Below, piece by piece: positions 8,122 through 18,418 of a DNA stretch of 35,178 nucleotides. The notes under the pieces were generated by a model. It was not told the origin of the DNA. It did no database searches and saw nothing but the letters and a program-made list of their open reading frames with translations. The stretch lies in assembly GCA_001839685.1 (NCBI GenBank), contig MLAK01000650.1:1-35178 (forward strand). Reading direction: 5' to 3'. Source of the DNA: Tritrichomonas foetus (Eukaryota > Parabasalia > Tritrichomonadida > Tritrichomonadidae). How positions within the stretch are numbered: position 1 is the stretch's first letter; every line of letters starts with the position of its first letter. The position numbers were made by a program, and so were the translations under genes.

Positions 8122-11100
8122 ATGAGCTTTTTCCGCGCCCTTTTTGAATCTAAACCAGCTGAAACAGATCAAGAATACACCATTTCGCTATGCAAAAAAC
8201 TAAACGAAGGAAAAATTACCGACATTACAATCTCTCGTTTAAAAGAATTATCTCATGAATATTCGAATGAAATTTCTGATCGCGCTATTCCTGCTCTTAT
8301 AACCGCCTATTCACAATTTTACAATAACGGTGAAGTTGTTGGCGATTTATTCACAATTTTTGCGGAATTATTAAGATCTGAAAATAATCGGAAATCTGAA
8401 AATGCATCTTTACTTCTACAATGTGAAGAAACGATTCCTAACTTTGTTCGTACACTAGATGACAAAAATCCACAACTCCGAATCTCTTCAATGCATGTTT
8501 TGATGATGATTGCCAACCTTAAACCACAAGAATTCCAAGATGCTTTGACGAATCACCAACCACAAATGATTCGTTTATTTGGTTCAATTTCTGATCAAAA
8601 CGATCAAGTTTCTAATAAATTTGTTTCAACTTTACCGATTTTAATCAATGGAAATTCCGATTTTCAACAAGTTGTTGGATTTTATGCATTGGAGGCACTT
8701 GTTGGAAGGATAAATAGAGAAAGGCCAGAATTCCTGAATGCTTTGTTAGCAGTTTTAAATGAAAATCTGATCAATCAATCACTCTTTGTGAAGAATGGTT
8801 ACTTGAAAAATATTGAAAATATGATAAAAACACCAGACCAAAAGATATTGGATTTAATGGATACTTTATTTAATCCAAATACTTCATCACAAAGTGAAGT
8901 TTTCCAACAATTCCTTGAATCAACTTCAATCATTAATTATTTATGCGATAATATCATTCGTGGTGTTTTAAGACCATCAAATATTCACATTCTATCCATT
9001 TGTATTAGAAATAATAAAGTTCTAACTCAAAGAATAATCGAAAAAATTAATGATTTCGTAAGACTTGCTTTAGAAAATAACTCAATGTCAAATTCCAATT
9101 CTTTAAATAATTTAACAAATGCAACTTCAACTTCAACGACAAATGTAACAACAAATGCAACTTCAACTACAAACAATTTTGAAGAATTATTCGAAAGCTT
9201 TATGTTTAATTCCGATGAAAATACACATTTATTAAATTCTTTCATCCAAAGTGAATCAAATTCAGTGACAGATAATTTCTTAAATCTTTGCATTTTCTCA
9301 ATTTTAACAGCACCAAATTGTAAAGATGACTTTTCTGACGTTTACCAGTCGTTACTTCTTGATATAAAACATCGATCAATGATGGTTTCATTATTCCAAT
9401 TTTTCGTTTGTATTTGTTGGGAATCAAAACAATATTGCGAGTTACTCAGTGAGCACTTGGATTCTTTATTCCAACTCCAATTCGATGAAAAAGTCGCCGA
9501 TGACATTAAAAATATGTTGAATTTACTATTTGTTGAAATTGTTTTCTTCACTGGTAAAAATAAAGCAAAAATTGGTGTCATTAATACTTCTATTGCTCCA
9601 AGTGAATTAATTTCAAAATTGAATTCTTTAATTCTTGATAATTCCACAAAATTTGGTAAATTTACTCAGCAGTTAATCGAATTTGCAAATGAAAATGCTC
9701 AACAATTAGCAAATTCACAAAGTGTTTCTGTAAATGATTCAAATGATCTTGAAGAAATTAAAAAATTAAATGAAATAGAAAATAACAAAAATCTTGCAAG
9801 AATAGAAGAATTGAAATCTTTAATTAATGAAAAAGATGGCATTATTCAAAGTGCAAATTCCGAAATCAATGAACTTAAAAACCATTTAAATGGTTCAGTC
9901 GAAATTGATGAGCATATGAAAATCAAAGAAGAAAATAATGAATTAAAGTTAAAAATTGAACAGCTCAATCAAACTATTGAAGACTATAACAACATTTCTA
10001 TAAACAATAATAATGACCAAGAAATTGCTGTAGAACAAAATCAAACATTATTGAACCAAATTAATGAACTCACTTCGAACTTAGAGGAAAAAGAACGATC
10101 TAATTCATCAATTCAATCACAAAATGAGGAACTTAAAAGTCAAAATGAAGAACTTAAAAGTCAAAATGAGGAACTTAAAAGTCAAAATGAGGAACTACAA
10201 AATATAAATGAAGAAATTCAAAGTAAAATCAAAGAATTGAACACAAAATTGACTGAAAAAGTTGATTTAGTCACTTCTATTCAAGCAGAAAATGAACAAC
10301 TAAGAAACAAAATTGAAAAGAAAGCGAAAGAATCTTCTGAAATGGCTGAAAAATATAATCGTGAAATTTCTATGCTTTTAAGTCAACAAGACAAAAGTGG
10401 AGATGATTTAATTCGTTCATTGAATGACCAAATTAAATCTTATAAAAATGAAATCGATGAACAAAGATCTGGATTTGAAAATATTAAAGAAACTTTCTCT
10501 CAAAATCTATCCGATTTACAAGATGAAAATAGTAAATTGAAAGCAGAAAATCAATCGTTGCTCGAATCAAATAAAGAACTTCAAAGCAAAATCAGCGACA
10601 ATAATCTAGAAAAAAATTCATTCAAAGACAATCTCGAGAATTTACAGCAAATTGAACATGAAATTCGAAATGAAAATGATATTCTGAAACAACAAATTAA
10701 AGAAATGAATCTCAGCATGATTTCAAAGGAAACGTTCAATTTACTTAAAGAAGAACACGACTCAATTTCTCGAAAACTTAAAGATTTTGAAAACAAAACC
10801 GAATTTAATCAGCAAAACAACGAATTTGAACAAAATAAAAATTTGGAAAAAGAAAAAGAATTAGAAAATGCTATTTTAGAACTCACAGAAAAGAACAAAT
10901 CTTTGGAAAATTCCTTGGAAAAGGAAAGAAAGAAGAAGGAATCAAATCACAAAATTGCTGAAGAATTACGAAAAACAAACGGGGATCTTTCATCTCAAGT
11001 AAATTTAATGAAACATCAAATTGAAGAATTGGAATCAATTGTCCAAAATTCGAACTTTAATTTACAACAGGAAGATTTCAATGCAATTGAACTTAAAGCG

Positions 11101-12270
11101 CAAATAAAACATCTTAATTCACAAATTGAAGAAATGGAAGAAACTAGATATTCACAAGAGAAAGTTGATGAACTGAACAAAGTAATTGAAAATCTAAGAA
11201 ATGAAAATAATAACTTGCAAAAAATTTGTGCAATTAAGGAGGATCATGAAAAATTAATATCCAAACAAAAAGTTTTAATTGATGACCTTAAGAAAGAAAA
11301 TGAAAAACTTCAGGAATTGTCATTAAATACAGATAGTTCAGAGAAATTACAAAAGTTACAAACACAAAATTCTTCTTTGAAAAAAGAATTGAGATCAATT
11401 TCATTAGAATTAAAGAGTATTAAAACTCAAAACGAAACTCAAGTAGAGGATTTCACAAAAAGATTAGAATTGGCTAAAAAAGAGAAAAATCAATTAATTT
11501 TGAAACTAAAGAAACAAAAAGAATCTTCAGTAAATCAAAATCCAAACGAAATATCAAGTTCATCATTTGTTTCTCTAAACAACAGCAATATTAACAATAA
11601 CGAAGAAGTAGAGAAATTAAAGAAACAAATCATTGATCTTCAATCAACAATTACTTCATTGAAATCAGAAAATATACAATTAAAGAATGCACCAGAAAAA
11701 GCTTTAATTGCTGCACTTCAAAGTGATAAACAAAATCTTGAAGTAATAATCAATCAATTAAAAGAAGAAGTTCGTGAATTAAATGATAAAATTAGTAAAC
11801 AAATGTATAAACAGAAGAAACAAAATAAGAAGAAATCATTTGATTCTTTCGATTCTACAAAATTGATGAGAGAAATTGAAATATTAAAACGCGACAATGA
11901 AAATCAAAGCCATACAATTTCCGATCTCCAAATGATGTTAAGTTCGACAAATTCTGCTAGTCAAATAAATATTGAATCTCATTCATTTTCACCAATAGAC
12001 TATAGAAACATTTCTGTTGAAAATGAAATTCTTAGTTCGCAATTAAAGGAATTCAAAGCAATGGATTCCGAAAATAAACGTTTAAATAAAGAAAATATGG
12101 AACTTAAGAAAATGATAAGGCAAAGAAATACTTTTGATTCTCCTTCAATGATGCCATCTATTGAATCACCACGATCTACAAGTGGCATTTTATCTCCAGA
12201 TGATAGAAAAAAGGCATCAAGGGTCATAGGTAAGCTATGGTATGATCAACACCAACAAGATGTTTTATAA
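8122..12270 (+). CDS. USO1: Uso1/p115-like vesicle tethering golgin
   Basis: Likely the general vesicular transport factor that tethers ER-derived vesicles to the Golgi. I chose the ATG at 8122 (MSFFRALFE); the frame opens earlier at a TTG (8080), but human p115 begins similarly (MNFLRGV...). The protein is then 1382 residues. Residues 1 to about 540 are armadillo-like helical repeats, and the region around ISLCKKLNEGKITD matches the p115 head in spacing. A low-complexity Asn/Thr/Ser insertion lies near 325-355. From about 540 to 1360 it is a long coiled coil rich in Asn, Glu, Lys and Leu, including four identical-type heptads at nt 10117-10200. It is longer than human p115 (about 960) and shorter than yeast Uso1 (about 1790). 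The tail ends GKLWYDQHQQDVL; I do not see the usual acidic C-terminus. Alternatively it is another arm-plus-coil golgin. Confidence 0.8.
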   Translation: MSFFRALFESKPAETDQEYTISLCKKLNEGKITDITISRLKELSHEYSNEISDRAIPALITAYSQFYNNGEVVGDLFTIFAELLRSENNRKSENASLLLQCEETIPNFVRTLDDKNPQLRISSMHVLMMIANLKPQEFQDALTNHQPQMIRLFGSISDQNDQVSNKFVSTLPILINGNSDFQQVVGFYALEALVGRINRERPEFLNALLAVLNENLINQSLFVKNGYLKNIENMIKTPDQKILDLMDTLFNPNTSSQSEVFQQFLESTSIINYLCDNIIRGVLRPSNIHILSICIRNNKVLTQRIIEKINDFVRLALENNSMSNSNSLNNLTNATSTSTTNVTTNATSTTNNFEELFESFMFNSDENTHLLNSFIQSESNSVTDNFLNLCIFSILTAPNCKDDFSDVYQSLLLDIKHRSMMVSLFQFFVCICWESKQYCELLSEHLDSLFQLQFDEKVADDIKNMLNLLFVEIVFFTGKNKAKIGVINTSIAPSELISKLNSLILDNSTKFGKFTQQLIEFANENAQQLANSQSVSVNDSNDLEEIKKLNEIENNKNLARIEELKSLINEKDGIIQSANSEINELKNHLNGSVEIDEHMKIKEENNELKLKIEQLNQTIEDYNNISINNNNDQEIAVEQNQTLLNQINELTSNLEEKERSNSSIQSQNEELKSQNEELKSQNEELKSQNEELQNINEEIQSKIKELNTKLTEKVDLVTSIQAENEQLRNKIEKKAKESSEMAEKYNREISMLLSQQDKSGDDLIRSLNDQIKSYKNEIDEQRSGFENIKETFSQNLSDLQDENSKLKAENQSLLESNKELQSKISDNNLEKNSFKDNLENLQQIEHEIRNENDILKQQIKEMNLSMISKETFNLLKEEHDSISRKLKDFENKTEFNQQNNEFEQNKNLEKEKELENAILELTEKNKSLENSLEKERKKKESNHKIAEELRKTNGDLSSQVNLMKHQIEELESIVQNSNFNLQQEDFNAIELKAQIKHLNSQIEEMEETRYSQEKVDELNKVIENLRNENNNLQKICAIKEDHEKLISKQKVLIDDLKKENEKLQELSLNTDSSEKLQKLQTQNSSLKKELRSISLELKSIKTQNETQVEDFTKRLELAKKEKNQLILKLKKQKESSVNQNPNEISSSSFVSLNNSNINNNEEVEKLKKQIIDLQSTITSLKSENIQLKNAPEKALIAALQSDKQNLEVIINQLKEEVRELNDKISKQMYKQKKQNKKKSFDSFDSTKLMREIEILKRDNENQSHTISDLQMMLSSTNSASQINIESHSFSPIDYRNISVENEILSSQLKEFKAMDSENKRLNKENMELKKMIRQRNTFDSPSMMPSIESPRSTSGILSPDDRKKASRVIGKLWYDQHQQDVL
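10117..10200 (+). repeat. 21-bp tandem repeat x4 encoding a coiled-coil heptad
   Basis: Four head-to-tail 21-bp units encode SQNEELK (the last is SQNEELQ). They are nearly identical at the DNA level, differing at only a few bases, so the expansion is recent. A 21-bp unit adds exactly one heptad, so copy-number changes preserve both frame and coiled-coil register. Confidence 0.92.
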
Positions 12271-12507
12271 TTATGTTTTGATTATGTTTTATAGTTATAT
12301 TTTTATAAGTAAATATTATTTGGACAGAATCTTTCATTCTTTATATTCTAATCACCTAAAATCATAGCAAGTTATCTAATAAACTTTCATTGATAATTGA
12401 TTCAAGAAACACTTACATGACTCTTTATAATGTAATGGAAAAAGTTCATTGATTTAGGAATATGAATATTGTTTCGTGATCTTTGTGAACTAATAGAAAT
12501 GATATCA

Positions 12508-13512
12508 CTATTTCAATAATCTACAAAACTCAGATCCATGCTGAACAGTAAATTGAATGGCGATGTCTGAAGGAGCATAGTTAATATATTTTTCTCCATA
12601 AGGAAACACATAGTTCTTTTGTCTACCATTATGCCAAAAAATAACCTCATTCAATGTAACGGGAGGTTTTCTTGAATAGTTCTGATCACATGTCTTTTGG
12701 ATAGAAAAAAATCCATTTTTAATAACTTCTTCATAAGATTCATCAGTTACTGGCCATCCAACAAACCTCGGATCATTGACTTCATTATACATAAGATGAG
12801 CCAAATGGACAAAATGAAGAATATTTACATCATCTCCATAAGGTTCCTGACGATATTTTCTTTCCAGTTTATCTCTTTTCCGCAAATATAATTGAACAGC
12901 TGCTCTCGAAAGTATCCAGCCAGAACCTCCATGAATAAATGTATCTTCATAAGATCCTTTCATAACAACATCTTTATATGGATTGTAATATAAAGAAAGA
13001 TTTCTCATCATTTTCTGGAAATTATTCAAGTGAATAAAACAATCATAAGTTGTCCGGATATACCAACCAATATTAGTATTATCATAAAAATCCTGAGCTG
13101 AAAGATAATTTAAATCAAACACTATTCGATAATTTATTTTTTCTTTTGAACTTATATTTAAATAATAGTCAGCAAACAACTTATTGTTATTTAATAAGTA
13201 GGGTGTTTTTTTGTTAAATGTAACAACCTTTAATGAGGAGCTTGGAAATATTTCTAGAAACCTGTTGCCCCATGATTTCATTAATGCTGGTGTTCTTGGT
13301 GAGTTGCATGTCACTTCGATAACACCAATATATACATCTGGGAAATAATAATAATCGCCAGTTAATTTTGGGAATGTAACCTTTTTACGAGTTGTAAGGA
13401 AGTATAATATGAATAGAAATGGTAATAATGCGAATGCATCATCCATCATATCACAGATCGTTAAATTTTTTGTGAAGATCATAAATGTATTGAAATAAAT
13501 CAGAGATATCAT
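12508..13512 (-). CDS. Fringe/GT31-like Golgi glycosyltransferase
   Basis: 334 residues from the ATG at 13512. An alternative start at the Met-Met pair (13449) would leave a clean type II signal anchor, AFALLPFLFILYFL, at residues 26-39 followed by TTRKK. The luminal part resembles the Fringe/core-1 galactosyltransferase fold (GT31). It has an early strand-plus-helix VIEVTCNSPRTPALMKSW (64-81), then GWYIRTTYDCFIHLNNF (149-165) in the place of W-x-x-x-x-DDD-x-x-x-x-x-x-N. HGGSGWILSR (194-203) matches the family's GGAGxxxSR motif, and GDD (226-228) lies where a later acidic motif is usual. The metal-binding DDD reads T-Y-D, so catalysis is uncertain. Donor and acceptor cannot be told. It converges on the p115-like gene. 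Confidence 0.7.
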   Translation of the reverse strand: MISLIYFNTFMIFTKNLTICDMMDDAFALLPFLFILYFLTTRKKVTFPKLTGDYYYFPDVYIGVIEVTCNSPRTPALMKSWGNRFLEIFPSSSLKVVTFNKKTPYLLNNNKLFADYYLNISSKEKINYRIVFDLNYLSAQDFYDNTNIGWYIRTTYDCFIHLNNFQKMMRNLSLYYNPYKDVVMKGSYEDTFIHGGSGWILSRAAVQLYLRKRDKLERKYRQEPYGDDVNILHFVHLAHLMYNEVNDPRFVGWPVTDESYEEVIKNGFFSIQKTCDQNYSRKPPVTLNEVIFWHNGRQKNYVFPYGEKYINYAPSDIAIQFTVQHGSEFCRLLK

Positions 13513-13722
13513 AGAAATTGTTGTATTGAATCAATTTATCTTGGATTTTCAAAACTCGGTAATGGAGTCCATTTAAATTACTTTTAGTGAATCATTAAAT
13601 TGTTAAATATAGTTTCTATGCATATCTATAAATAGAATTCTTTTTCATGATTCGAGTTTTTCAAAATAGAATATTGAGAAAATTAATACAAACAAATTTT
13701 TAATACATACAATCGAAACTTT

Positions 13723-15744
13723 CTAAAATTTCTTCTTCAATTCATGAACTAAATCTTGATATATTTCATTTGAATGATCATATTCAAATTCATTAAACTT
13801 ATCATATACTATCTTAGCTCTCTCCTGATCAAGCCAATCAAAAACAATCAACAGTTTTGAAAGAGCTTCTAAGGCTTCAGAATCAACTTCATCTCCCGAT
13901 AAAATATCAATAATTTTATCAACACCCTCCATTTTCATGAAAACATCCTTCATTTTATCATTTGAAATCAGATTTACAGTACATTGTAGTGCTAGCACAA
14001 CAATATCAACACAAGAATGGTCAAGAAGAACAACAAGTAAATCGGGAATCGGTGTTAACAAAATTTTATCACTATTATCTTTATTTGCAGTTAAATTAAT
14101 TAAAATTCTTAGGGTTTCAACAATTGATTCAACTCTGTTAGAAATAATTGCAACTGGAATATTGTTTAAAAGTGTATCATTGATCCAATTGCTATCATAA
14201 AAAGTGAAATTAGAAACAACAGCTAGCAAATTATATCCAACTTTATCATCTTCTTTAAATGTTCGATTCTGGAAGAAATTCAAAATCTTTTTATTTTGAA
14301 TGAAAATTTCACATAAATCTTTATCAACAGCAAAATTAGCAATAACATGAAGAATCATTTCTACTGCTTCATCATTCTTTGATATATATTCATTATTTAA
14401 GCAATCATTGAAAACTTCACATCCAATAAAATTTGCATTATTACCTGTTTTTGAAGAAGATTTCTTCTTTGCTGATGTTGTAAATTTTTCATCAGACAGT
14501 GGAAACAATGATAAAACATAACAAACACGCATGATAATATGTGGTGTTGAAATATTTCGAGAAATTGTAGTAAACATAATGGATAAAAACTTTTCTATTT
14601 TAAAAGTATTTATAATATCTTGTTTTGCATTATTTTTCTCGCATAGTTTTGTTAAAACTCTGAAACACATGAAAACAAAGTCAGAAGGATCAAATTTATC
14701 AGCTTTTGGTATATAATTAATTTTGTCGATTGATTGAATTAATGAAACATTTACCTTGACATCATTAACAAGAAATTCAATAAATCTTTTATCAACAACA
14801 AGCGATCGAAGAAATCCAGTTGTTATTGTTAATAATTTTAGTGATTTTTCAGTGATTGAGTTTTGATAAACGTTATTGATTTGGATGAATGTTTCTTTAT
14901 TCATGCTTAGCAAAATACGACGAAAGTCAAGTGAATGTGATGCATTCTTTAAAGCAGCAGCTGCATAAACACGAACACTATTTGTATGTGATTCATCAGA
15001 CACGAGTGAAATCAAAAGTTCAGAAAGCTCAACATCTTGAAAAACAACATCATTCGACTGATCAATACTTAATTTATAACAGATTAAAGAAATACAGCGA
15101 TTGAAGTGTTCCAATTTTTCAGAGACAACAGTTTTTGTGGTATTATTTGCTTGTTTTTGAGTTTGTGATGAATCAATTGGATCTAATTTAACACTGGATT
15201 GAACAGCAGTTGGTTTTGGTTGTTTTGATGATGCATACTTTGATGTTTTTCGAATAGACCGAGGTGGTGTTGATGGTTCAGTGATTTTCTTGACTGGTGT
15301 CATCGGGTTTAATGAACCAGGCATTGACAAGAATGCAAGCCTCAGATGCAAATATCCATGTAAGAAATGAATCATTGTTGTTGAATTTGATCCCTTTTCA
15401 ATTGTTTGTTGCATCAACGGATATATCGCTTGATATGACGATAAGTCAGCAGTCGTTAAATTTTTGGAACGATGAAATTCAGTACAAATATTTTCAAAGT
15501 CGGCTGAAGCAGCAGTTAATGCGGCTTCATCTGTACTCTGTGATGGAAAATTTTCTAATTGCTTGAATTTTGACTTTTGAACGGCTCCTAATTGAGACTT
15601 TGTCGCATGAACATCAATATTTCGAATTCTTTTCTGTTTATCGGATGGAATAATTCTTTGGTCAGTACGTGGAGTTACTGGTCTATCTGGATGCAATATT
15701 TTAGGAAGTCGTTTTGCTTTTTCTGGACCAACAACAGGCTTCAT
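13723..15744 (-). CDS. Armadillo-repeat protein, possibly ARMC2-like flagellar protein
   Basis: 673 residues. The N-terminal 60 are basic and Pro-rich (LPKILHPDRPVTPRTDQ). Residues 60-150 form a helical region. Residues 150-200 are Ser/Thr/Lys/Pro-rich and likely disordered. From about 205 to the end there are helical armadillo-type repeats, for example SVRVYAAAALKNASHSL, VALQCTVNLISNDKMKDVFMKMEGVDKIIDIL. The overall plan (basic disordered head, ARM tail) recalls ARMC2, an axonemal radial-spoke assembly protein, and trichomonads are flagellated; but I am matching architecture from memory, not alignment. A generic ARM scaffold is equally possible. The start is the first in-frame ATG. The 121-bp gap to the divergent ankyrin gene holds two AAACGTGC words (15762 and 15788) and a sense AAAAAGT about 50 bp upstream. 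Confidence 0.7.
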   Translation of the reverse strand: MKPVVGPEKAKRLPKILHPDRPVTPRTDQRIIPSDKQKRIRNIDVHATKSQLGAVQKSKFKQLENFPSQSTDEAALTAASADFENICTEFHRSKNLTTADLSSYQAIYPLMQQTIEKGSNSTTMIHFLHGYLHLRLAFLSMPGSLNPMTPVKKITEPSTPPRSIRKTSKYASSKQPKPTAVQSSVKLDPIDSSQTQKQANNTTKTVVSEKLEHFNRCISLICYKLSIDQSNDVVFQDVELSELLISLVSDESHTNSVRVYAAAALKNASHSLDFRRILLSMNKETFIQINNVYQNSITEKSLKLLTITTGFLRSLVVDKRFIEFLVNDVKVNVSLIQSIDKINYIPKADKFDPSDFVFMCFRVLTKLCEKNNAKQDIINTFKIEKFLSIMFTTISRNISTPHIIMRVCYVLSLFPLSDEKFTTSAKKKSSSKTGNNANFIGCEVFNDCLNNEYISKNDEAVEMILHVIANFAVDKDLCEIFIQNKKILNFFQNRTFKEDDKVGYNLLAVVSNFTFYDSNWINDTLLNNIPVAIISNRVESIVETLRILINLTANKDNSDKILLTPIPDLLVVLLDHSCVDIVVLALQCTVNLISNDKMKDVFMKMEGVDKIIDILSGDEVDSEALEALSKLLIVFDWLDQERAKIVYDKFNEFEYDHSNEIYQDLVHELKKKF

Positions 15745-15865
15745 AAGATTTATGAATTTCTAAACGTGCGCTGTATCTAAAATCCAAAACGTGCACTTTT
15801 TGAATACTAATTTAAAATTGTTATAATTCAATAAAGAACTTGACAATTCACTTAACAGTTATTTC
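15745..15865. promoter_or_regulatory. Compact bidirectional promoter
   Basis: Only 121 bp separate the start codons of the ARM gene (-) and the ankyrin gene (+), so both promoters must share it. It has two copies of AAACGTGC 26 bp apart and the word ACTTTTT at 15795-15801, which is AAAAAGT in the sense of the ARM gene. Promoter function is inferred from position only. Confidence 0.4.
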
Positions 15866-17374
15866 ATGTTTATCTATCAGATAAAAGATAAATCACTTTT
15901 AGAAGTGAATACTAATCAAGTAAGCAATGTAACAATTCATGGTTTTTCGTCTCAAATGAATATCGAATTAGCAAATAAGATCAAACTTTACGAAAACAGT
16001 TTTCATATTCAACATCACGAAGTAATTGAAAAACTATTGAATGGTGATATCGTATCTATTTCACCAGACAATATGATTTTTTTAAAGATAGTTGGTGAAT
16101 TTTATCACTTAGAAGAATTGATTCAAATGATTCGAAAATATGAAGATCTTATTTACGATTATTTTGCTGATAGCCCGGAAATACAATATTTAATTGAACT
16201 CCAAGATATTCTCAGCAATCTTAATGATTACAATGTGAATGAAACATCAAATAAATGCATTCCATTAATGGAAAAAATAAGTTCTGAATCATTTTCTTCT
16301 GCAATTTTGCATGTATGCCTTTCTAATAAGACAATTAATTATAAAACTATTTTTATGCTGGTTAGAGAATTAAACATAGTCAATGATATTATTCTTGATA
16401 AATTCCTACAAATATCGATTTTAAAAATCGAGCTAATGTTTGATTCATATTCGTCATACCAATGGGATTTTCAGGAAGAGTTAGAATGTTTTACTCGTTG
16501 TTTATTTGAAGAACACTTACTCACCATAGATAATTTCTCAAAAAGAATTAACTTTTCGCCTAGAATGATTGATTTAGTTCCAGGAAATCTAATTCGATAC
16601 ATATCTAATAAGAAGAAAATCGATAAATCTGATTTTAATTTCGATTTGCATACAAAAATGTTAAATGAGAATAAACATAGTAATGAAATATTAGAATTTA
16701 TTAGAAACGATGATCTTGAAAATTTTCAGAAAATAATTGTATTATCAAATGAAGATTTGAATCAATTGATTCCCATGTCTTTTTATCAGAGAGATACTAT
16801 ATTTAAAAATGGACACTATAATTTTATAGAATACGCGGCTTTTTATGGCGCAGTAAAATGTTTCAAATTTTTATTAAAAAATATGGCCCCCATTAGCCAT
16901 AAAAAGAAAGATAATCTACTCGGGAAATGTGCAATAGCTGGTGGTAATTTTGAAATTATTCATTTATGCCAACAAGAAAAATCATCCTTTTTATGTTGTC
17001 TTGAATATGCCATTAAATACCATAAAAATGATGTTGCTGAATGGCTTATTGATAATAACTATGATGAAATTCTTCTAAAGCATTCAACTGATCTTTGCAT
17101 TCGACATTATAATATCCGAGTATTATTGTCTATTATCAAGAAAGGAATTGTAGTTTCATCAGGTGCTTACACAGCTATTGAGAGCAGTAATGAGATATTA
17201 TTTTCAACGTATTATAACTGTTTCACTTTGAATCATATTGAAAATTCATTTTTAGACTTTAATCATTTACATCTAGCCTTCTATGAAGGAAATTTAAAAG
17301 TTATTGACTTTATTATCCGTTTAACAAATTATGATATAAATGCTATTCAAGGAACTGTTGGATATTATATTTAA
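15866..17374 (+). CDS. BTB/DUF3447-like ankyrin-repeat protein, intact 5' part
   Basis: A 502-codon ATG-started frame. Residues 20-90 (IHGFSSQMNIELANKIKLYE..., SISPDNMIFLKIVGEFYHLEELI) resemble the BTB-like head of trichomonad ankyrin proteins. Residues 90-300 are helical. From about 310, FIEYAAFYGAVKCFKFLLKN and GKCAIAGGNFEIIHLCQQEK match the DUF3447/ankyrin pattern. The last module, HLHLAFYEGNLKVIDFIIRL, ends at INAIQ, and the frame closes after a short linker. More ankyrin modules follow at once in other frames (17373-18179), so this is either a truncated product of a decaying gene or the first part of a gene needing splicing or frame correction. Such proteins belong to a huge lineage-specific family with protein-binding roles. 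Confidence 0.7.
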   Translation: MFIYQIKDKSLLEVNTNQVSNVTIHGFSSQMNIELANKIKLYENSFHIQHHEVIEKLLNGDIVSISPDNMIFLKIVGEFYHLEELIQMIRKYEDLIYDYFADSPEIQYLIELQDILSNLNDYNVNETSNKCIPLMEKISSESFSSAILHVCLSNKTINYKTIFMLVRELNIVNDIILDKFLQISILKIELMFDSYSSYQWDFQEELECFTRCLFEEHLLTIDNFSKRINFSPRMIDLVPGNLIRYISNKKKIDKSDFNFDLHTKMLNENKHSNEILEFIRNDDLENFQKIIVLSNEDLNQLIPMSFYQRDTIFKNGHYNFIEYAAFYGAVKCFKFLLKNMAPISHKKKDNLLGKCAIAGGNFEIIHLCQQEKSSFLCCLEYAIKYHKNDVAEWLIDNNYDEILLKHSTDLCIRHYNIRVLLSIIKKGIVVSSGAYTAIESSNEILFSTYYNCFTLNHIENSFLDFNHLHLAFYEGNLKVIDFIIRLTNYDINAIQGTVGYYI

Positions 17375-18179
17375 TTGTAATCCATTACAAACAGCAGTCA
17401 TCAGAGGATTTTTAAATGTTGTAAAATATTTGATAACTTTCGAAAACATTAATCTAGCTGTAAAAGATATCATTCACTCTGAATATTAATTCAGTCTTTT
17501 ATTGAATATATGGTGTTTCCCTTTTTTTCATAAAAATCTCGTTGATATTGCTTCTATGAATGGGCATTTTGAAATTATGAAGTATTTACTGACTTTTGAT
17601 CAAATTCAAAAAGAAATCTCATCAAATACAACTGATAATATTTTTATTCTTTATTTATGGCGGGGTATTATCATTTTTCTAATTGGAATGCTTTATTTTA
17701 TGCATGCAGGTATCATAGAATGGATATTTTCAACTATTTAATAACAGAATCTATTTATAATATTAACTCTAAACGTTATCTTCAAATTTTTATTCAATAG
17801 CATTAAATTTTTACTTTTATGGTGCTATGAAATATATTTGATGATTCACTTTTGCATATTGCATGTGAGCAAAATTATGAAGATATTGTTCTTTTACTTC
17901 TTAATTATAATGTTGATATAAATTGCCAAAATTTAATTATTTATGTTTTTATGCTGGTGTACTATTTTATTTCTTTTATAACTCCACTCATGAAAGCTTG
18001 TGTCTATCGAAGGGAAAGTATTGTTAAAATTCTAATTGAATTACCGAATATTGATATCAACATAAAGGATAATGTTTTGTTTTATATCTGATCAAGGCGC
18101 TTTGTTTTCCATTTATAAAACTGCTTATGTAATGGGAGATCATACTATCCAAAAAATATTTAATAATCATCGAGATTGA
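17373..18179 (+). pseudogene. Frame-broken continuation of the ankyrin gene
   Basis: Ankyrin modules continue the upstream protein but switch frame. Relative to the first frame: +1 at 17373-17489 (NPLQTAVIRGFLNVVKYL), +1 again after a stop at about 17536-17630 (NLVDIASMNGHFEIMKYLL), and frame 0 from 17654 (NWNALFYACRYHRMDIFNYL). Frame 0 resumes after stops at about 17840-18091 (LLHIACEQNYEDIVLLLL, then TPLMKACVYRRESIVKIL). It is +1 to the terminal TGA at 18177 (DQGALFSIYKTAYVMG). Each module is itself unbroken; all stops and shifts lie in T-rich linkers between modules. The simplest reading is a pseudogene. Undescribed short introns or assembly indels are the alternatives. Confidence 0.7.
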
Positions 18180-18418
18180 TGCGGTTTTTTTAAAATAATC
18201 ACATTTTGGAATTTATATTAATATATGTATATTACGCAATCAAAAATGAATTAATAACCATAAATACCACCATCGTCGAGAAGATAAAAATTATTTTTCA
18301 TCATAGGTTTTGATATGAATAATTGAGACAAATATTTATCAAAAAGTCGAAAACTCATAAATTGCGGCAAATAAATAATAAAAATATGAGAGTCGACTTC
18401 TATCGTTCATTTTTGTAA

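Noticed and set aside
17340..18179. Canonical trichomonad introns in the ankyrin gene
   Set aside because: No GTAYGT donor or ACTAACACACAG acceptor in any linker; only a non-canonical intron model would remain.
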